Source: Paragonimus westermani (taxonomy: Eukaryota; Platyhelminthes; Trematoda; Plagiorchiida; Troglotrematidae). Taken from it: 64,000 nt of DNA. How positions within the stretch are numbered: position 1 is the stretch's first letter; every line of letters begins with the position of its first letter. Position numbers and translations under genes: made by a program. The notes beneath the pieces were generated by a model. It was not told where the DNA came from. It did not search any database and saw only the letters and a program-made list of their open reading frames with translations. Location: positions 72,128 through 136,127 of the forward strand of contig QNGE01001713.1 of NCBI GenBank assembly GCA_008508345.1, in the 5' to 3' direction. Below, piece after piece: positions 25,061 to 35,545 of the stretch.

Positions 25061-28000
25061 TTAATCCGAGAGGAAGTATGATTTAAATCGGTTGTTAGTT
25101 GCAAATTACATTGTACAATTTGGTAAGTTGCTAAGCCTACTGATAAAATTACTTAAAGTTGCACGCCTGGTTTATTGTTATGTTGAAACAGGCGGCAGCA
25201 ATATTGAATGATGTTAGCATATTCAGTAGTTTCGGGGGAATGTTCTGAGGCCCCATGTATTGTGCACAGTGTTTTACAATATTATGTCCCCAGATGGTTA
25301 TTTCATTACTAACAGTAAATTTTCATTCTCCCCCCAATTACTGGAAATAGCCCTGCGAGATTGTATTAGGTTTTCTACCTAGAATTTACTCACCCACGTA
25401 ATCTTCTTCGTCTGCATCTGGATAAATGGGTATAAAACTCTTTTTTCTCGATCCAATTATTTTGTGCGATTTTAAATTTTTGTGAAATTTTTCCGAAGAA
25501 ATGTTTTATCGTTCATATTATGTGGAAGTGCACAGCAAATCTGCCTGCAGAAATATGATATTGTGTAGACGAAAATAGAATGCTGATTGACGAAGCGTTT
25601 AGTGATTTTACCTTTTACGAACTTTTTGGTGTATTACGCTTTCTGTTCGATCTCTTTCAAGGTGAATTTTTCGTCTTTTTTTACATGTGTACGAACAATT
25701 TTGCATTTCAAACTGATTTCTTTGACAAGTTTGAATTTTCAATATACTGAAGATGGTAACAGTAACACAATCCAGAACGCTTACAAACTTGACTGAGTGT
25801 TACGAATTTCTGTTGGAACGAACAGCCTGAGGACCGGATGGCTGTTAATTTTGGAGCTCCGTTGCTTCTGAACTAACTGACTGAATATTCTCGTGTCAAA
25901 TGACGCAACCAGATTAGCAGCTTTTTCAACCTGATCACCCAGTGTGCTATGCTTTATCGCAAATACCACATGGTCAAAAACTTGTTATCAACCTGCTCTA
26001 GGCACCGATCTTTGCTTTACGTATAGAGATCTTTCTGGCTATTCGTGTTACAGTGTTCGCTCAAGGTACGGGGTATTATGGCGGAGTAAAATATAGAGAA
26101 ATATGGGCAGCATTTTCAGCTGAAAAAATGAAAGTAGTCTAGCTACTTCTGAATAAATAACACCATTTCTTCAAACCTTAAACTCTGTGTTATAATATGC
26201 CAGTTGTATCTAGCCACACCATGATTGGAGACAGCTTAGAAACCGTTGTGTTGTCACTGTTGACATGATACATGCACAGATTTATCCATTGGTTTGTAGT
26301 TAATTGTACACAAACAAACGTAGTCACATAATACACCATACCATCTAAATCGTCTGACGCATTATACAATGAAGAAGCACAAAGTACTGACGTGTCGTGG
26401 AAAGGTGAACACATAGATTAGGCTAAGTGACAGTGTGAGGCTTCGCAAAGTTCCAATATTTATTATCTAACCAACGTCTACCCACATGTTTTATTCTTTC
26501 TGCGAAAAACGTGTGTTCGATTTGTTTGTTTGTCATCCGAATGTCCTCAGCTTTTTTACGACACTCAGATGCGGTAAACTTTAGCCGAATGCTCAAATCG
26601 ATCATAATGCACTCGCAACAGTATAACACCGATTGTGTGTTACTGGACAGTTTAGATTTTGTATACAACAGCATATAATCTTCACATCAATATCGAAGCT
26701 CGATTGGTACTTGACCATTTCCTAGTTAGCACGTAACAACCGAATAATCTCAGCTTCTATCGTTGAATAGTGAAATCTCCAAACGACGATAACGGAATCC
26801 AAAAACAATATAGCCATCTGAAACACTGAATCTATCTGCCCCAAGAAATTTGTTGTTGCAATGCTTTCTAAGATAGGGATTGATGACACGGATTAATGCA
26901 TTGCAAACTGAAATACATTGACACATTTTATAATTGAAAACAGTATTCGCAAAACTAAATATTGAAGGCGGTTAATTTTTCTACACAACACGAAAGGGAG
27001 TTTCTAGAAATTAAACACACGTTCGGTTAATGTGATCTACGACATAATTTTTGTTCGACCAACAAACAGGAAGACATTTATAGGGTTTATAACTTTGTAC
27101 ACTACAACAAAATGCCGAATGCAGCAGCAAGTGCTTTGAGCAATATTAGTTTGTCATTAACAGTATGCTTATTCTGATATGTTGCGGACTGTTGGGGGGT
27201 GCGTCAAGATAGAGATGATGAGATCCACGGATAGACAATCAGCGACTTGATGAAAGAAGACTGACTACATTCAAAGCAATATTGGAAGTTTTAATCTACT
27301 TTAGATTAATGAGCAAAGATTACTTGAAACGGAAAGACTATTAAACACAAATCAAAACCACATATTAACCAGTATGTTAACATTCTTTTCAAATATAAAT
27401 TCTCTCAAATGTCGGTTTGATGACGGCTATTGTGGATCACATTAAACATAAAACAACTTACATAGCTCGACTCTTCCCCAAGAAACCATCAACAGCAACA
27501 TAGTCGGAAGAACGAGTTTCATGCCGGGAAATTCTCTCATGTTTTGAAGACGATAGTGCATGGTGACAGCACCTTAATTTATACGGATTAGTATTGTGAC
27601 CTTGAATGATTGCTTGTTCAGAATTCAGAACCGTCACATTTTTCTATGGAAAACAAAATGGTAACCTTCAGCTTCCAACTGAACTTAACTCGGCTTACTT
27701 AATTTTATGCAAAATTACAACGAGAATGTGGGTAACTCTAATGCAGATTATCCACTCGTTTCAAAACATAATTATACGGCTTTATTTTGAAGTCATTTCT
27801 ATATTCGTTGGAACCTAGTTCATATTAACTGTGGCTTTGCCAGAGGCGAACAATATTAGTGCTCAAAATTATATTCTGTGAAACTTTACACGTATACCAC
27901 AACAAATAAGAAAAGTTTTCGTTTGTCCTGAGTAATCATTTTTTATCCGCTTCTCGTATCAAACATTGTTCAGGCCGGAGGTGATCAGAATCAGCTCCAT

Positions 28001-28212
28001 TTAAAAATAATTACTATTGAATTGACACATTTCAATTCCGTGCAAAACATGTACACTTTTTGTGACCGTTCGTGTTATTCGTTGGCTGTGCATCACAGAC
28101 CTGATGGATCAATCTTCTCGGATTTCTAGAACAATCGATAGGGATGCTGATAAATACAAGTAGATCGTCACTCACAATTGTGTGGATTTTCCATATTCTC
28201 GAAATATTTTCA
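25061..28212. other. AT-rich region without firm features
   Basis: Only short ORFs on both strands. Nothing recognised as a domain, RNA gene or repeat. Confidence 0.5.
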
Positions 28213-28290
28213 CTCGTTCCTAATGTTAGGTCAGTGGTGGGGTGATTGATACGGTTGTCTCGCAAGAACGTGCGCTACTGCTCAACTATG
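28213..28290 (+). repeat. Second SINE copy lacking the B box
   Basis: TTCCTAATGTTAGGTCAGTG .. ACGGTTGTCTC matches the SINE head at 19570-19613 (GCCTAATGTGAGGTCAATG .. ACGGTTGCCTC). It then joins directly to CAAGAACGTGCGCTACTG, equivalent to CAAGGATATGCACTACTG after the B box in the first copy. About 38 bases, including the B box, are missing, so this copy should be unable to support polymerase III transcription. Confidence 0.6.
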
Positions 28291-28550
28291 GTAGGAGAAC
28301 TTCAGCATAGAGCCATTTTTCAAGAGGATTTGATCATAGAATCTGTTATCCGCTGTGTGACGCACTCCGAATTTGTTGGACTTTTGAGTGGCTTCGCTGT
28401 GTTAACTATGTAGCGGCTGATGATAGACGGGATTGTACAGAGCTTCGGTTTGGCTATGCAGGCTGCTAGTGTGCAGTACATTAATGGTTGAATTTCATAA
28501 TTACATGATTATGATAAAGAAATTAATCTGTAACGGCAGCTGATATATAT

Positions 28551-28962
28551 GAAATCTCTGGCGTCTATGCAGGGATGAGACAGAGGGTGCTGGAAAATTT
28601 AAAGGCAATCACATGGTTCTTTCACAGTTTCAGCCCTGGGGTGAAATGTCATATTGTACTGACGTGTTTCATTTCTGTCATGGAGCTGCACAGTTGGCTT
28701 TTAACGAGAATTACCACATATTGCACCATCTGTTTCGGTTTCTCAAAAACATTGAAAACTTGGGGTTTCGTCCACCGTCTTTCAGAAATTTTTGTTACAC
28801 CGCCGACCTACGTTGCTGTTGACTGTTACTTGGTGACAGAACAAGCTTAGTTCATGAATGCGAACGCAGAGGCAGTTGGGAATTTGAAGCATGCCAGGAA
28901 AATCTGGAAGGCCGTGTGAAAAGTTGCATATGCAAAAACATGTTTATCGCCACGAAGAGAGG
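28551..28962 (+). other. Cysteine-rich open frame with one internal TGA, unknown
   Basis: One frame runs from after a stop near 28551 to a TGA at 28957. It is interrupted only by a TGA at 28820-28822. It encodes a protein-like sequence with nine cysteines; the second half reads ..VHECERRGSWEFEAC.. and ..RVKSCICKN... A TATGCAG that could act as splice acceptor precedes the frame at 28566-28572. I do not recognise the family. It might be an exon of a secreted or extracellular protein (possibly with the TGA as end), a decayed element or chance. No partner exon was identified. Confidence 0.25.
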
Positions 28963-30830
28963 ATGACTGAGTTGAAGTTATATATTGTTTTACTGTATCG
29001 TTTCAAACGCAAGAATGAGGAAACACGGCCAGTTAAACATTCATAACCAGCTTGGAAACATAGCATCAAAACAGAATCGTCCTTCCAAATTTCCTGGGTA
29101 ATTTCGCAAATGCGAAGTTGAAGAACGTGTCTTTGGGGAATAACCAACCTAATGAGAAAACCTAGCAAGTCTAGACGTACATGAACTGGGAGGAGAAGTG
29201 AACCTGTTACCGATGAACAATCAGAGATCGCACTCACTGAATACCAACTTCAGTGCGGTGGCTTCAGCAGTGTGAATATTTGTTCAACGAGGTGTCGTCC
29301 TTAAAGAAATGGATGGCGAGAAGGAAATGGAGTTCAACGAAAGAACTACGAAAACGTGTCACACGGTCTAAGGGTTAGACAGGTATTGTCGGCTGACAGA
29401 GAACAGGACATTTTCCTGTGGAACGATGATAAACCCGTTGAGAGCCGATACTCATGAGAAACCCTTATCCTATCTGTACCAGTGGCAGACGAATACTATG
29501 GCACTTCCATCGTTAAGCCGTTCCTACAATCTATCGCCATTAGGGCCTTTCATTGCAGACTGTCAACCACAGCTACCAAGCGATTGAACTCACATTAGAC
29601 TATGTATTACAAGGCAATATACTTGAACTTAAGCGGGTTAAAAGTTTCACAATGCAGACAGCACGAGTAGCTTTGGCATACTAAGTAACACCCTGGAATG
29701 TCAACACACTGGGCTTATTGGCTGTTATCATAATACTCAATAAAATCCAATCACTTTCGATGAAAACCTCGAGGTGTTTCATTTCTAAAAGCAAACATAT
29801 TTCAAACAGGCGATGTTCACTTATTGGTTAGTAGTTTCCGTTTATTTTCTTTGTCTGTTTTGCAATTTATCAGTATGCTTTTCGATGATGAGTATTCTGG
29901 CCGTGGTTACTTTCAGGTGAACTACATATCGTCATGACACTCATATTCCGATAGACATTCTTGTCGGTACTATTCATGATAGCCTGGTCGGAAAGGCCAC
30001 CTTAGCGCCACCTTTGCACTTTAAAGAAATTTTCTGTTCTACGCAGGTTTCATGCGTCTACCATGTTTGACGCCAAGTACTTTAAAGAAACGTATAGAGG
30101 TATTCCTTCTCACTGGTTGATACTAATTTTAATAAGTGGCGTTTTCGAGTGGTGCAGTAACCTTTCACATTAGCATGCATAAACTGAATGTATAACCTTG
30201 TGACCAAAAGTGCATGTCAACAAGAAGCCGGTGTATCCAACTGTTTTTGGGTAAACAGAACAGGTAGTGAACAATGTTTTTCCTATTAGATGAGAAAACA
30301 CAGTTGTATTGTTTATCGTTGTCTGACTATGAACAAATATGCTTTCGGGTAGAACGAGCGGTGCAAATACAGTAGGGTTCTTCTAATGTTTCTCAGTTTA
30401 AATCTTGTTTATTTTAACACAATCCCGGAAGTAGAATTGTGAATAAAACACACGTTTGAGCAGCAAGTGTGTGCATTTCTCCTGCTCAGCGATCAACTTT
30501 TAAAACAAACTTCCAAAAAATAGCTAGGTGATTAAGTTAGTCTTCTTTCAACCGTAAAATACGCACGGTCTGCAAAGTTGTTTAATGCACAAAATCCGTT
30601 GAAGGTTATCTGAAAACGAAACAACGAACACGTATACTCAGTTGTATGGCTGACTAGTATCCGCACTCATTACGTGGCAGTGCGGTAACATTCGTCTTGG
30701 AGACACGTCCCCTGTAGTGCATACATATCATCTAAGTAGTCGCTCTTAATCTTTCGTCTTCCTTGCGTTGAGATAAGCATGTTAGTTTTGGAATGTACAC
30801 AAAAAATGCTCACTAACGAAGGTGCATTTT
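28963..30830. other. Region without recognisable gene
   Basis: Short ORFs only. The right end (below 30838) is probably the LTR of the minus-strand Gypsy element described next; its outer boundary could not be placed. Confidence 0.4.
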
Positions 30831-30849
30831 ACACAACACTCCTCCCTAG
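30831..30849 (-). other. Polypurine tract and start of the 3' LTR of Gypsy A
   Basis: On the minus strand the sequence is AGGGAGGAG followed by TGTTGTGTAAAATGC. A purine run directly followed by TG is the usual junction between internal region and 3' LTR. It lies downstream of the integrase, as expected. The end of this LTR could not be placed. Confidence 0.5.
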
Positions 30850-31149
30850 CTTGAGGTTTTGTGGTTCTTTGAACCTCCTGAAGGATACTGTTTGACCAAC
30901 ACAGTGTTGCCTTTCGACGTATCAATCTTCTGATGATTCTTTGCGTTGGTATATCGTGTCAATTTGCTATCACACTATTATGCACTCGTCTCGTCTCCCT
31001 TGATCGTGTATACTGGGCTCCCCACGGAAGACACGAAATACGGATCATTCAATTTAGGCAGTATTCTTGAGCCTGGGCTCCGTCACCCGTGTTCCGATCA
31101 TCTGAATAATTTACCCTATCACATGAATTGAACATTCTAGCTCTCCCCA

Positions 31150-31649
31150 GTCATTGAGCTGTCGATCACTCTTTGGAGTGTGCCTGCGACAAACAATTCA
31201 CAGATGGGATCACAGCACTTTGGCTATATTCCAATGTCTTGAGCCACTGGAAGTCGAGAGGTTCTAACGCACATCAATTAGAATAGAGAGTTCTTTGTGT
31301 TCACCTGAACAGACGCACAATGGGTCAATAACACCAGTCGTCTCCCTTAGCTGATAACCATTCAAGGATTGTTCGGTTACGTTTGATTCGCCCGTTTGCT
31401 TGTGGATGACATGTTGATATTCGGATGCACTTGATTCCCAGTTGTTACGTATGCGTTGGAAATCCCTCACTTTGGAAGCATATTCTGTATTCCGCCAACA
31501 TCGTTAGGATGTGCATTATCAATATGTCTCCCACCGCAGATGTCTTTTGGTCCGAAACGCCAGTCGCTTTGATCTGATGGGTAAGATGTTGCGCCATGAC
31601 CAGAACGTGCTGCTTATCGCAAGAGCTCAGTGGAAATGGGTACATAAGA
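31150..31649 (-). pseudogene. Gypsy A integrase core and C-terminal part
   Basis: HVLVMAQHLTHQIKATGVSD with QKTSAVGDIL (31445-31625) matches the start of the Gypsy integrase core (YVLVVxDxFTKWxEAxPxxDQxAxTVAxxL). A shifted frame continues with LGIKCIRISTCHPQANGRI and KRNRTILEWLSAKGDDW, matching LGIxKxRTSxYHPQxNGxxERxxRTL. The catalytic glutamate position in NGxxER appears as K. Together with the finger at 33.0-33.2 kb this reconstitutes domain order across the insertion. Stops and frameshifts make it non-functional. Confidence 0.75.
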
Positions 31650-32995
31650 TGGACTAGTCAGAGTTTTGAGAAGAAATGCGTAGCAAACTAGATCGTTTTC
31701 GGTGTTTCATCATCAGGCTAAATACAACACATTTATATGAATTAGATGGAGGTGGTAGATAACATATCACTAAAGCGAAAGGTGTCAGTCAACAGTTTTT
31801 ATCTGGTTTGAGTCATGATGTGGTGGATTGTCAGGCCGGAGGTGCGAGTTTTCAAACGCTCGGCCGAATACCTCAACGCGGGGGAGGTACGTTCAAAAGC
31901 CTGTCGCGATCGGATCAAGAACAACGTGCACGACCGGATGAGTCATCGCTCGACTGGATCGGACCAACAGGCGAGGCAGGGCAGGCGAAATACGACAGAT
32001 GGCTAGATCGGAGACGTGGTTTTTCCAACATTTAGAGGAACATCTCGACACGATGTTGGAATACGGTCAAGGCCAACATTGGGTGGATGGCGGACAGCAC
32101 GAGCAGCCGGACGAGCCATCGCGCAACGAAATCGGACAAACAGACGAGGAATGGCAAGCGGGAAACCCCCCGATAGAAGGCGCCGATCACACACGTGAAC
32201 CGGTCAGAAGTGCACACGACGTGTGAACGGAAACCGGGGGGGGGGTGTTGCGGGTTGGAATTATGACTCATAAACGAGAGAGCGCGCGTTGCATGTGACT
32301 GGCGATTTGGACAATAAAGATTGTGCTTTATTGGACGCCTTCTCGCTACAATGAGACTTAGTTACGTAACATTGGCTACGTGAGTTGTACGAAGCCTGCG
32401 AGGGATGCATCACATCTACGCAGTCATTCTATCCTGGGTTTGCGTACACGGCCATGGAAGATTCAACGTTTCGATTAGTCGTTTTTGAGCGCACAGTGGT
32501 GGCGAGTATAGGCGAATTGCGATGGCCTCTGCAGTTGACAGTATACGACCTTTGACCTGTTTCGATTGTATCCCACATATTCGGTAGATTGGCTTGAGCG
32601 ATTCGGTCTGATTGATCAGATGATTTGACTCGATCACATGCGTGGCGACCGCAGACGAACAGGGCCCTGTCGATCCTCGCGTCAACCACACCGGTTGGTG
32701 CTCCCGAATGCGTTTGGATCAACGCTGTGTTGTGCGGCCCATGTAGCTTGTTCCACAGGAACAAACGAAACGGTAAACACAAAAAGAGGCGGCATGAACA
32801 GGCAATATATCTTCCAACTGGGAGCGCGATACTGGTGTGGAGACAAACTGAACGCGTAGTTGAGCTGCGAAAAACGTCTTGTTGATTGCTACACTAAGCT
32901 TCTTGGTTACGGTTTCAGCGACACCATCACCCTTGAAGGGCAAGGAAATATAAACAGACTTTTTGTCTGCAGTTTGTGGTTTATCTATCTTAGCG
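31650..32995 (-). mobile_element. Penelope-like element fragment nested in the Gypsy A integrase
   Basis: The minus strand from 32995 encodes the PLE linker (DKPQTADKKSVYI, then LPFKGDGVAETVTKKL and AINKTFFAAQLRVQF). Next comes a GIY-YIG start, VYRFVCSCGTSYMGRTTQR. A shifted frame then holds AVATHVIESNHLINQTESL and RLIETLNLPW, the expected C-terminal end (compare KHIMETGHVVD and AVCLPWN at 39.4-39.6 kb). The RT core is absent, so the copy is 5'-truncated. A conserved 3' motif (GATGATGAAAC, GAAAACGA, GTTTGCTACG) lies at 31719-31675, directly before the integrase resumes. Orientation matches the host element. Confidence 0.75.
31806..32372 (+). repeat. Probable plus-strand LTR-element end: repeated tail, polypurine tract, short LTR
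   Basis: This segment is noticeably richer in G and C than its surroundings. It holds two diverged copies of a roughly 172-bp unit (from about 31840 and 32010), each with a CGGA(T/C)GAG(T/C)CATCG block. A G-run (32237-32245) is followed by TGTTGCGGG.., an AATAAAG polyadenylation-like signal at 32311-32317, and TTACGTAACA ending at about 32371: a TG...CA unit of about 125 bp. TTGGCTACGTGAG follows, resembling a primer-binding site. PPT plus short LTR suggests a Ty3/Gypsy element end. It sits within the PLE 3' region, so it may be a third nesting level. Confidence 0.4.
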
Positions 32996-33200
32996 CTTGT
33001 CTGTCGAGTTTGTCGAGTTCAAAGAGCGATATCGGCTGTAGAGGCTGCTGAAATACTACACTGTCAACTTTCAGTAACTGGCATCGTTGGCAAGTAACTG
33101 CTAAGCCCTCACATCTTCTTTCATCTCCAGTCCGTGTGCTGTTTGCTGCAAAAGATCCCACGTTCTGGTGCATCCGGTGTGTGCCATTTCAGATCAGCTT
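32996..33200 (-). pseudogene. Gypsy A integrase zinc-finger (HHCC) remnant
   Basis: HTGCTRTWDLLQQ and LEMKEDVRA in one frame and CQRCQLLKVDSVVFQQPLQP in another give the H..H..C..C integrase N-terminal finger (HxGxxRTxxxLxxxFxWPGMxxDVRxxCxxCxxC), ending in the usual PLQPI linker. Immediately beyond, the sequence changes to a PLE, so the integrase is interrupted just before its catalytic core. Confidence 0.7.
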
Positions 33201-33415
33201 GCTACTAGCTTCTACTTCATTTTTCTGCAGAATACCACCAACTGAAGGCTGCCAGTGACAAGCCGCTAGTTTTGGCTCCCCATCCTTAGCATTTATTGGG
33301 ACCTTTACGCCTCTTTCCACAGCGCTAACCACCTTCCGGATGACCTTGTCCTGACATCGTAGACACATTAGTGTTTTTTGGTCCTGCTCTACCATTGAGC
33401 CGTTGATTTCAAAAG

Positions 33416-34118
33416 TCAGTTGGGGAAGTTCGTCGTCTGTCTTTGATCAAGAGAGAAAATCATGACGCAATTGCTAACAATAGACACAGAACTGATCGTA
33501 AAGTCATATTCCTGTAAACGCATTACCCACCGGGCTAATTTGTCCTTCGGATCCCTCTCAGTCCTGATGCATTCTATAGATGTGTGGTCCATCTCCACGC
33601 GGAACTGATGACCCAACAAGTACGACCTGCAGTTGTCCAGCGCCCAGACGACTGCCGAACATTCCTTCTCAACGGTTAAATTCTTTTGCTCCTTCAGCTC
33701 AGTACTCTGTTAACATACTGAAATACCTCTTTGCTCTGCTTAAACACTGCCTCAACGTCCCGGTCACTGACACCTCTTGCTACGGTGAAAGCTGTTTTTG
33801 CATTCGAAAATTCCAGTGTCAGTTGTTGCTCGTTCTTATTGAACTCACGTGAACGCCCTCTGGGCACCGTTGATCTAATCAAAACGCTTACCTTTCCAGA
33901 GGAGTTCGTATATTGGCGGCATAATGAAACAAAATGCTTTCACGAACCGACTGTAGTACCCTGCGTCTAAGTGTGCGCTTAGATTTTGGAGTCATGGCTC
34001 CTCTAATTGTCATTATTTTCTCCTGCAAGGACCTGATTTCTCCTTGGCCCAACTTGTGTCTCAGTAGCACCAGCGATGACGGTCCAATTTGTGACTTATC
34101 AACATTGATGCGGAGCAC
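33416..34118 (-). pseudogene. Gypsy A RT connection and RNase H remnant
   Basis: VDKSQIGPSSLVLLRHKLGQ with GEIRSLQEKIMTIRGAMTPK matches the Gypsy connection (K..F....V.FLGH..S..GI....K...I......P). Further on, YLLGHQFRVEMDHTSIECIR and KLARWVMRLQEYDFTI match the RNase H end (YLxGxxFxxxTDHxxLxxL...RWxxxLxxYDF). The RNase H aspartate in TDH is retained as MDH. Frame changes separate the blocks. Confidence 0.8.
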
Positions 34119-34640
34119 CGGGTACTCAACTCATTTTAGGACAGCAACTAGATGAGCAGTGTGCTCTGATTCTATGATAATGTGCATCACAATATCATGT
34201 CCGTATGCCGCCACATTATTCAGTCGTATCATCAATTGGACTTACAGGCGTCGAAACATGATCAGTGCTCCGGATAAGCCAAAACTGAATACGCTTGAAT
34301 CGGTACTTATTTTTGCTCACCGTGACTACGGTTCTCTCACGATCCATGAGTTTGACTACCACCTGCCAGTATCCGGAGCATAAGTGCAACACCGTAGACA
34401 ATTTCACCTGTTGCAGCTTATCAAAAACATCAGCGACAGAAGGCATTGGTGCAACTGTTTTGTGTTACCTCATTCAGTCGTCTAAACTCCATACAAAAGC
34501 GGTATTTGCCGTTGGACAATGTCACCGTGAGAACATGCGAGTTGTATGGACTTTCGGTCTCTTCGACAATGAGCACTGATCCAACATTTTGCGCATTTGC
34601 CTTTTCATTTTGTCCCCAAAATTAACCAATATCTCGCTAT
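34110..34640 (-). pseudogene. Gypsy A reverse transcriptase remnant
   Basis: Successive frames give ESPYNSHVLTVTLSNGKYRF followed by CMEFRRLNEVT, then DVFDKLQQVKLSTVLHLCSG and YWQVVVKLMDRERT, then NKYRFKRIQFWL. These are the standard Gypsy RT blocks (SPxxSPxxxVxKKDGxxRxCxDYRxLN; SxLDLxSGYxQI; F..MPFGL). The catalytic YxDD box corresponds to AYGHDIVMH near 34200, so its first aspartate is lost, and LDL of the preceding motif has become LHL. Both changes remove metal-binding residues, so the polymerase is dead. Confidence 0.8.
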
Positions 34641-34718
34641 TTCATATACAGTCCACTTGCAGAATCCGTGCGAATTATCGTCGTTCTTGAATAGTTTGGC
34701 GTAATCGCTGACCGTGGA

Positions 34719-35105
34719 TTAGAGCAGTGGGGTTGTGCAAATGGGGTTTTTAGCCATGCTTAATCGGTTGGTGCTGTTCTGTTCCTGTCCTGTAAATGTT
34801 AAGAAACCATACCTGGTTGACAGCCTCTGGAACCCGAGGTTAGTCACAGAATCTGGTGCAGCAAGGAAATCGGCTCCGAGAATCGCTTGCCTGGTCTTCG
34901 GGAGCACAACGAAACGGTGCTTCACGATAGGGCTTCCAATATGCAGCTCGCATTATGTCACACAGTTAACCAACAGCCTGTGATCTCTAAGTGTCCCGAT
35001 TATAAAAAACGGCGTCTTCACGTTTGTTTCTTTACACGGGCAATTTAGGAAATGACTGCTCTAGTATCGACAATATGCTGTTCTGTCTTTTCATCAACTT
35101 CAACT
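34719..35105 (-). pseudogene. Gypsy A aspartic protease remnant
   Basis: The minus strand near 35060 reads IVDTRAVIS, corresponding to the active-site block (V)DTGAxxS, but with the glycine of the DTG triad replaced by Arg. About 130 bases downstream, KHRFVVLPKTRQAILGADFL supplies the second conserved protease block (ILGxDFL). The two lie in different frames with stops between. Retroviral-type proteases need the DTG motif for catalysis, so this copy is inactive. Confidence 0.7.
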
Positions 35106-35545
35106 CATGTACATACAGCCCCTTCCCAGTCGTCCCCATTACACGGTGAGCCGAACAAAAAAGAACAGTCATAGAAACTTTTTTCAGACCTCCTAGACAC
35201 CCGGCTTGGGCAATACTTTCTCAGGTGTTCTTTATCACCACAGATGAGACAACCCCTTTTTCTGTCGTTCTTCTGTGAGGCTGTTCTCAGTGCGGTTGCA
35301 TCTACTGTCAGCTGCTTCATTGCAGTTTTGCAGTTCTCTTTTACATTCCTTTTTTGCGCTTCCCTCAGCGTTTTTTGCATTTCTCTCAGTGTCTCCCTCT
35401 CTGTTTTGTCTCTCACATCCACCGAAGCCACGGACACATCTTCTAATCCGTCATCTCCTTTGTAAGTTCATCGAGATCCAACCACCAAGTGACGTGGGCA
35501 CTGCGGACCCGTTAGTGAACCGCCATCGGGAAACATTCAATTAAC
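35105..35545 (-). pseudogene. Gypsy A gag remnant with CCHC zinc knuckle
   Basis: The frame from about 35437 contains a highly charged helical stretch (DKTERETLREMQKTLREAQ) followed by CLICGDKEHLRKYC. The latter is a canonical C-x2-C-x4-H-x4-C nucleic-acid-binding knuckle of retroelement Gag proteins, at about 35210-35251. In Ty3/Gypsy elements the knuckle lies at the C-terminus of Gag, just before protease, as here. The N-terminal capsid region is not recognisable and the sequence becomes unrelated near 35545, so gag is truncated. Confidence 0.7.

Larger units (their letters stand above)
30838..35545 (-). mobile_element. Degenerate Ty3/Gypsy retrotransposon A, interrupted by a nested insertion
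   Basis: In minus-strand order the region carries a gag-type CCHC zinc knuckle (35.2 kb), aspartic protease (35.1-34.7 kb), reverse transcriptase (34.6-34.1 kb), RNase H (34.0-33.4 kb), integrase zinc finger (33.2-33.0 kb), integrase core (31.65-31.26 kb), and a polypurine tract followed by TG at 30838. This PR-RT-RH-IN order is that of Ty3/Gypsy elements. About 1.35 kb of foreign DNA (31650-32995) splits the integrase. Frame changes, stops and altered catalytic residues show that it is long dead. The 5' end is truncated: no LTR was found above 35545. Confidence 0.8.

Noticed and set aside
33040..33180. Independent gene next to the nested PLE
   Set aside because: The apparent ORF is the integrase zinc-finger region of Gypsy A read through a frame change.
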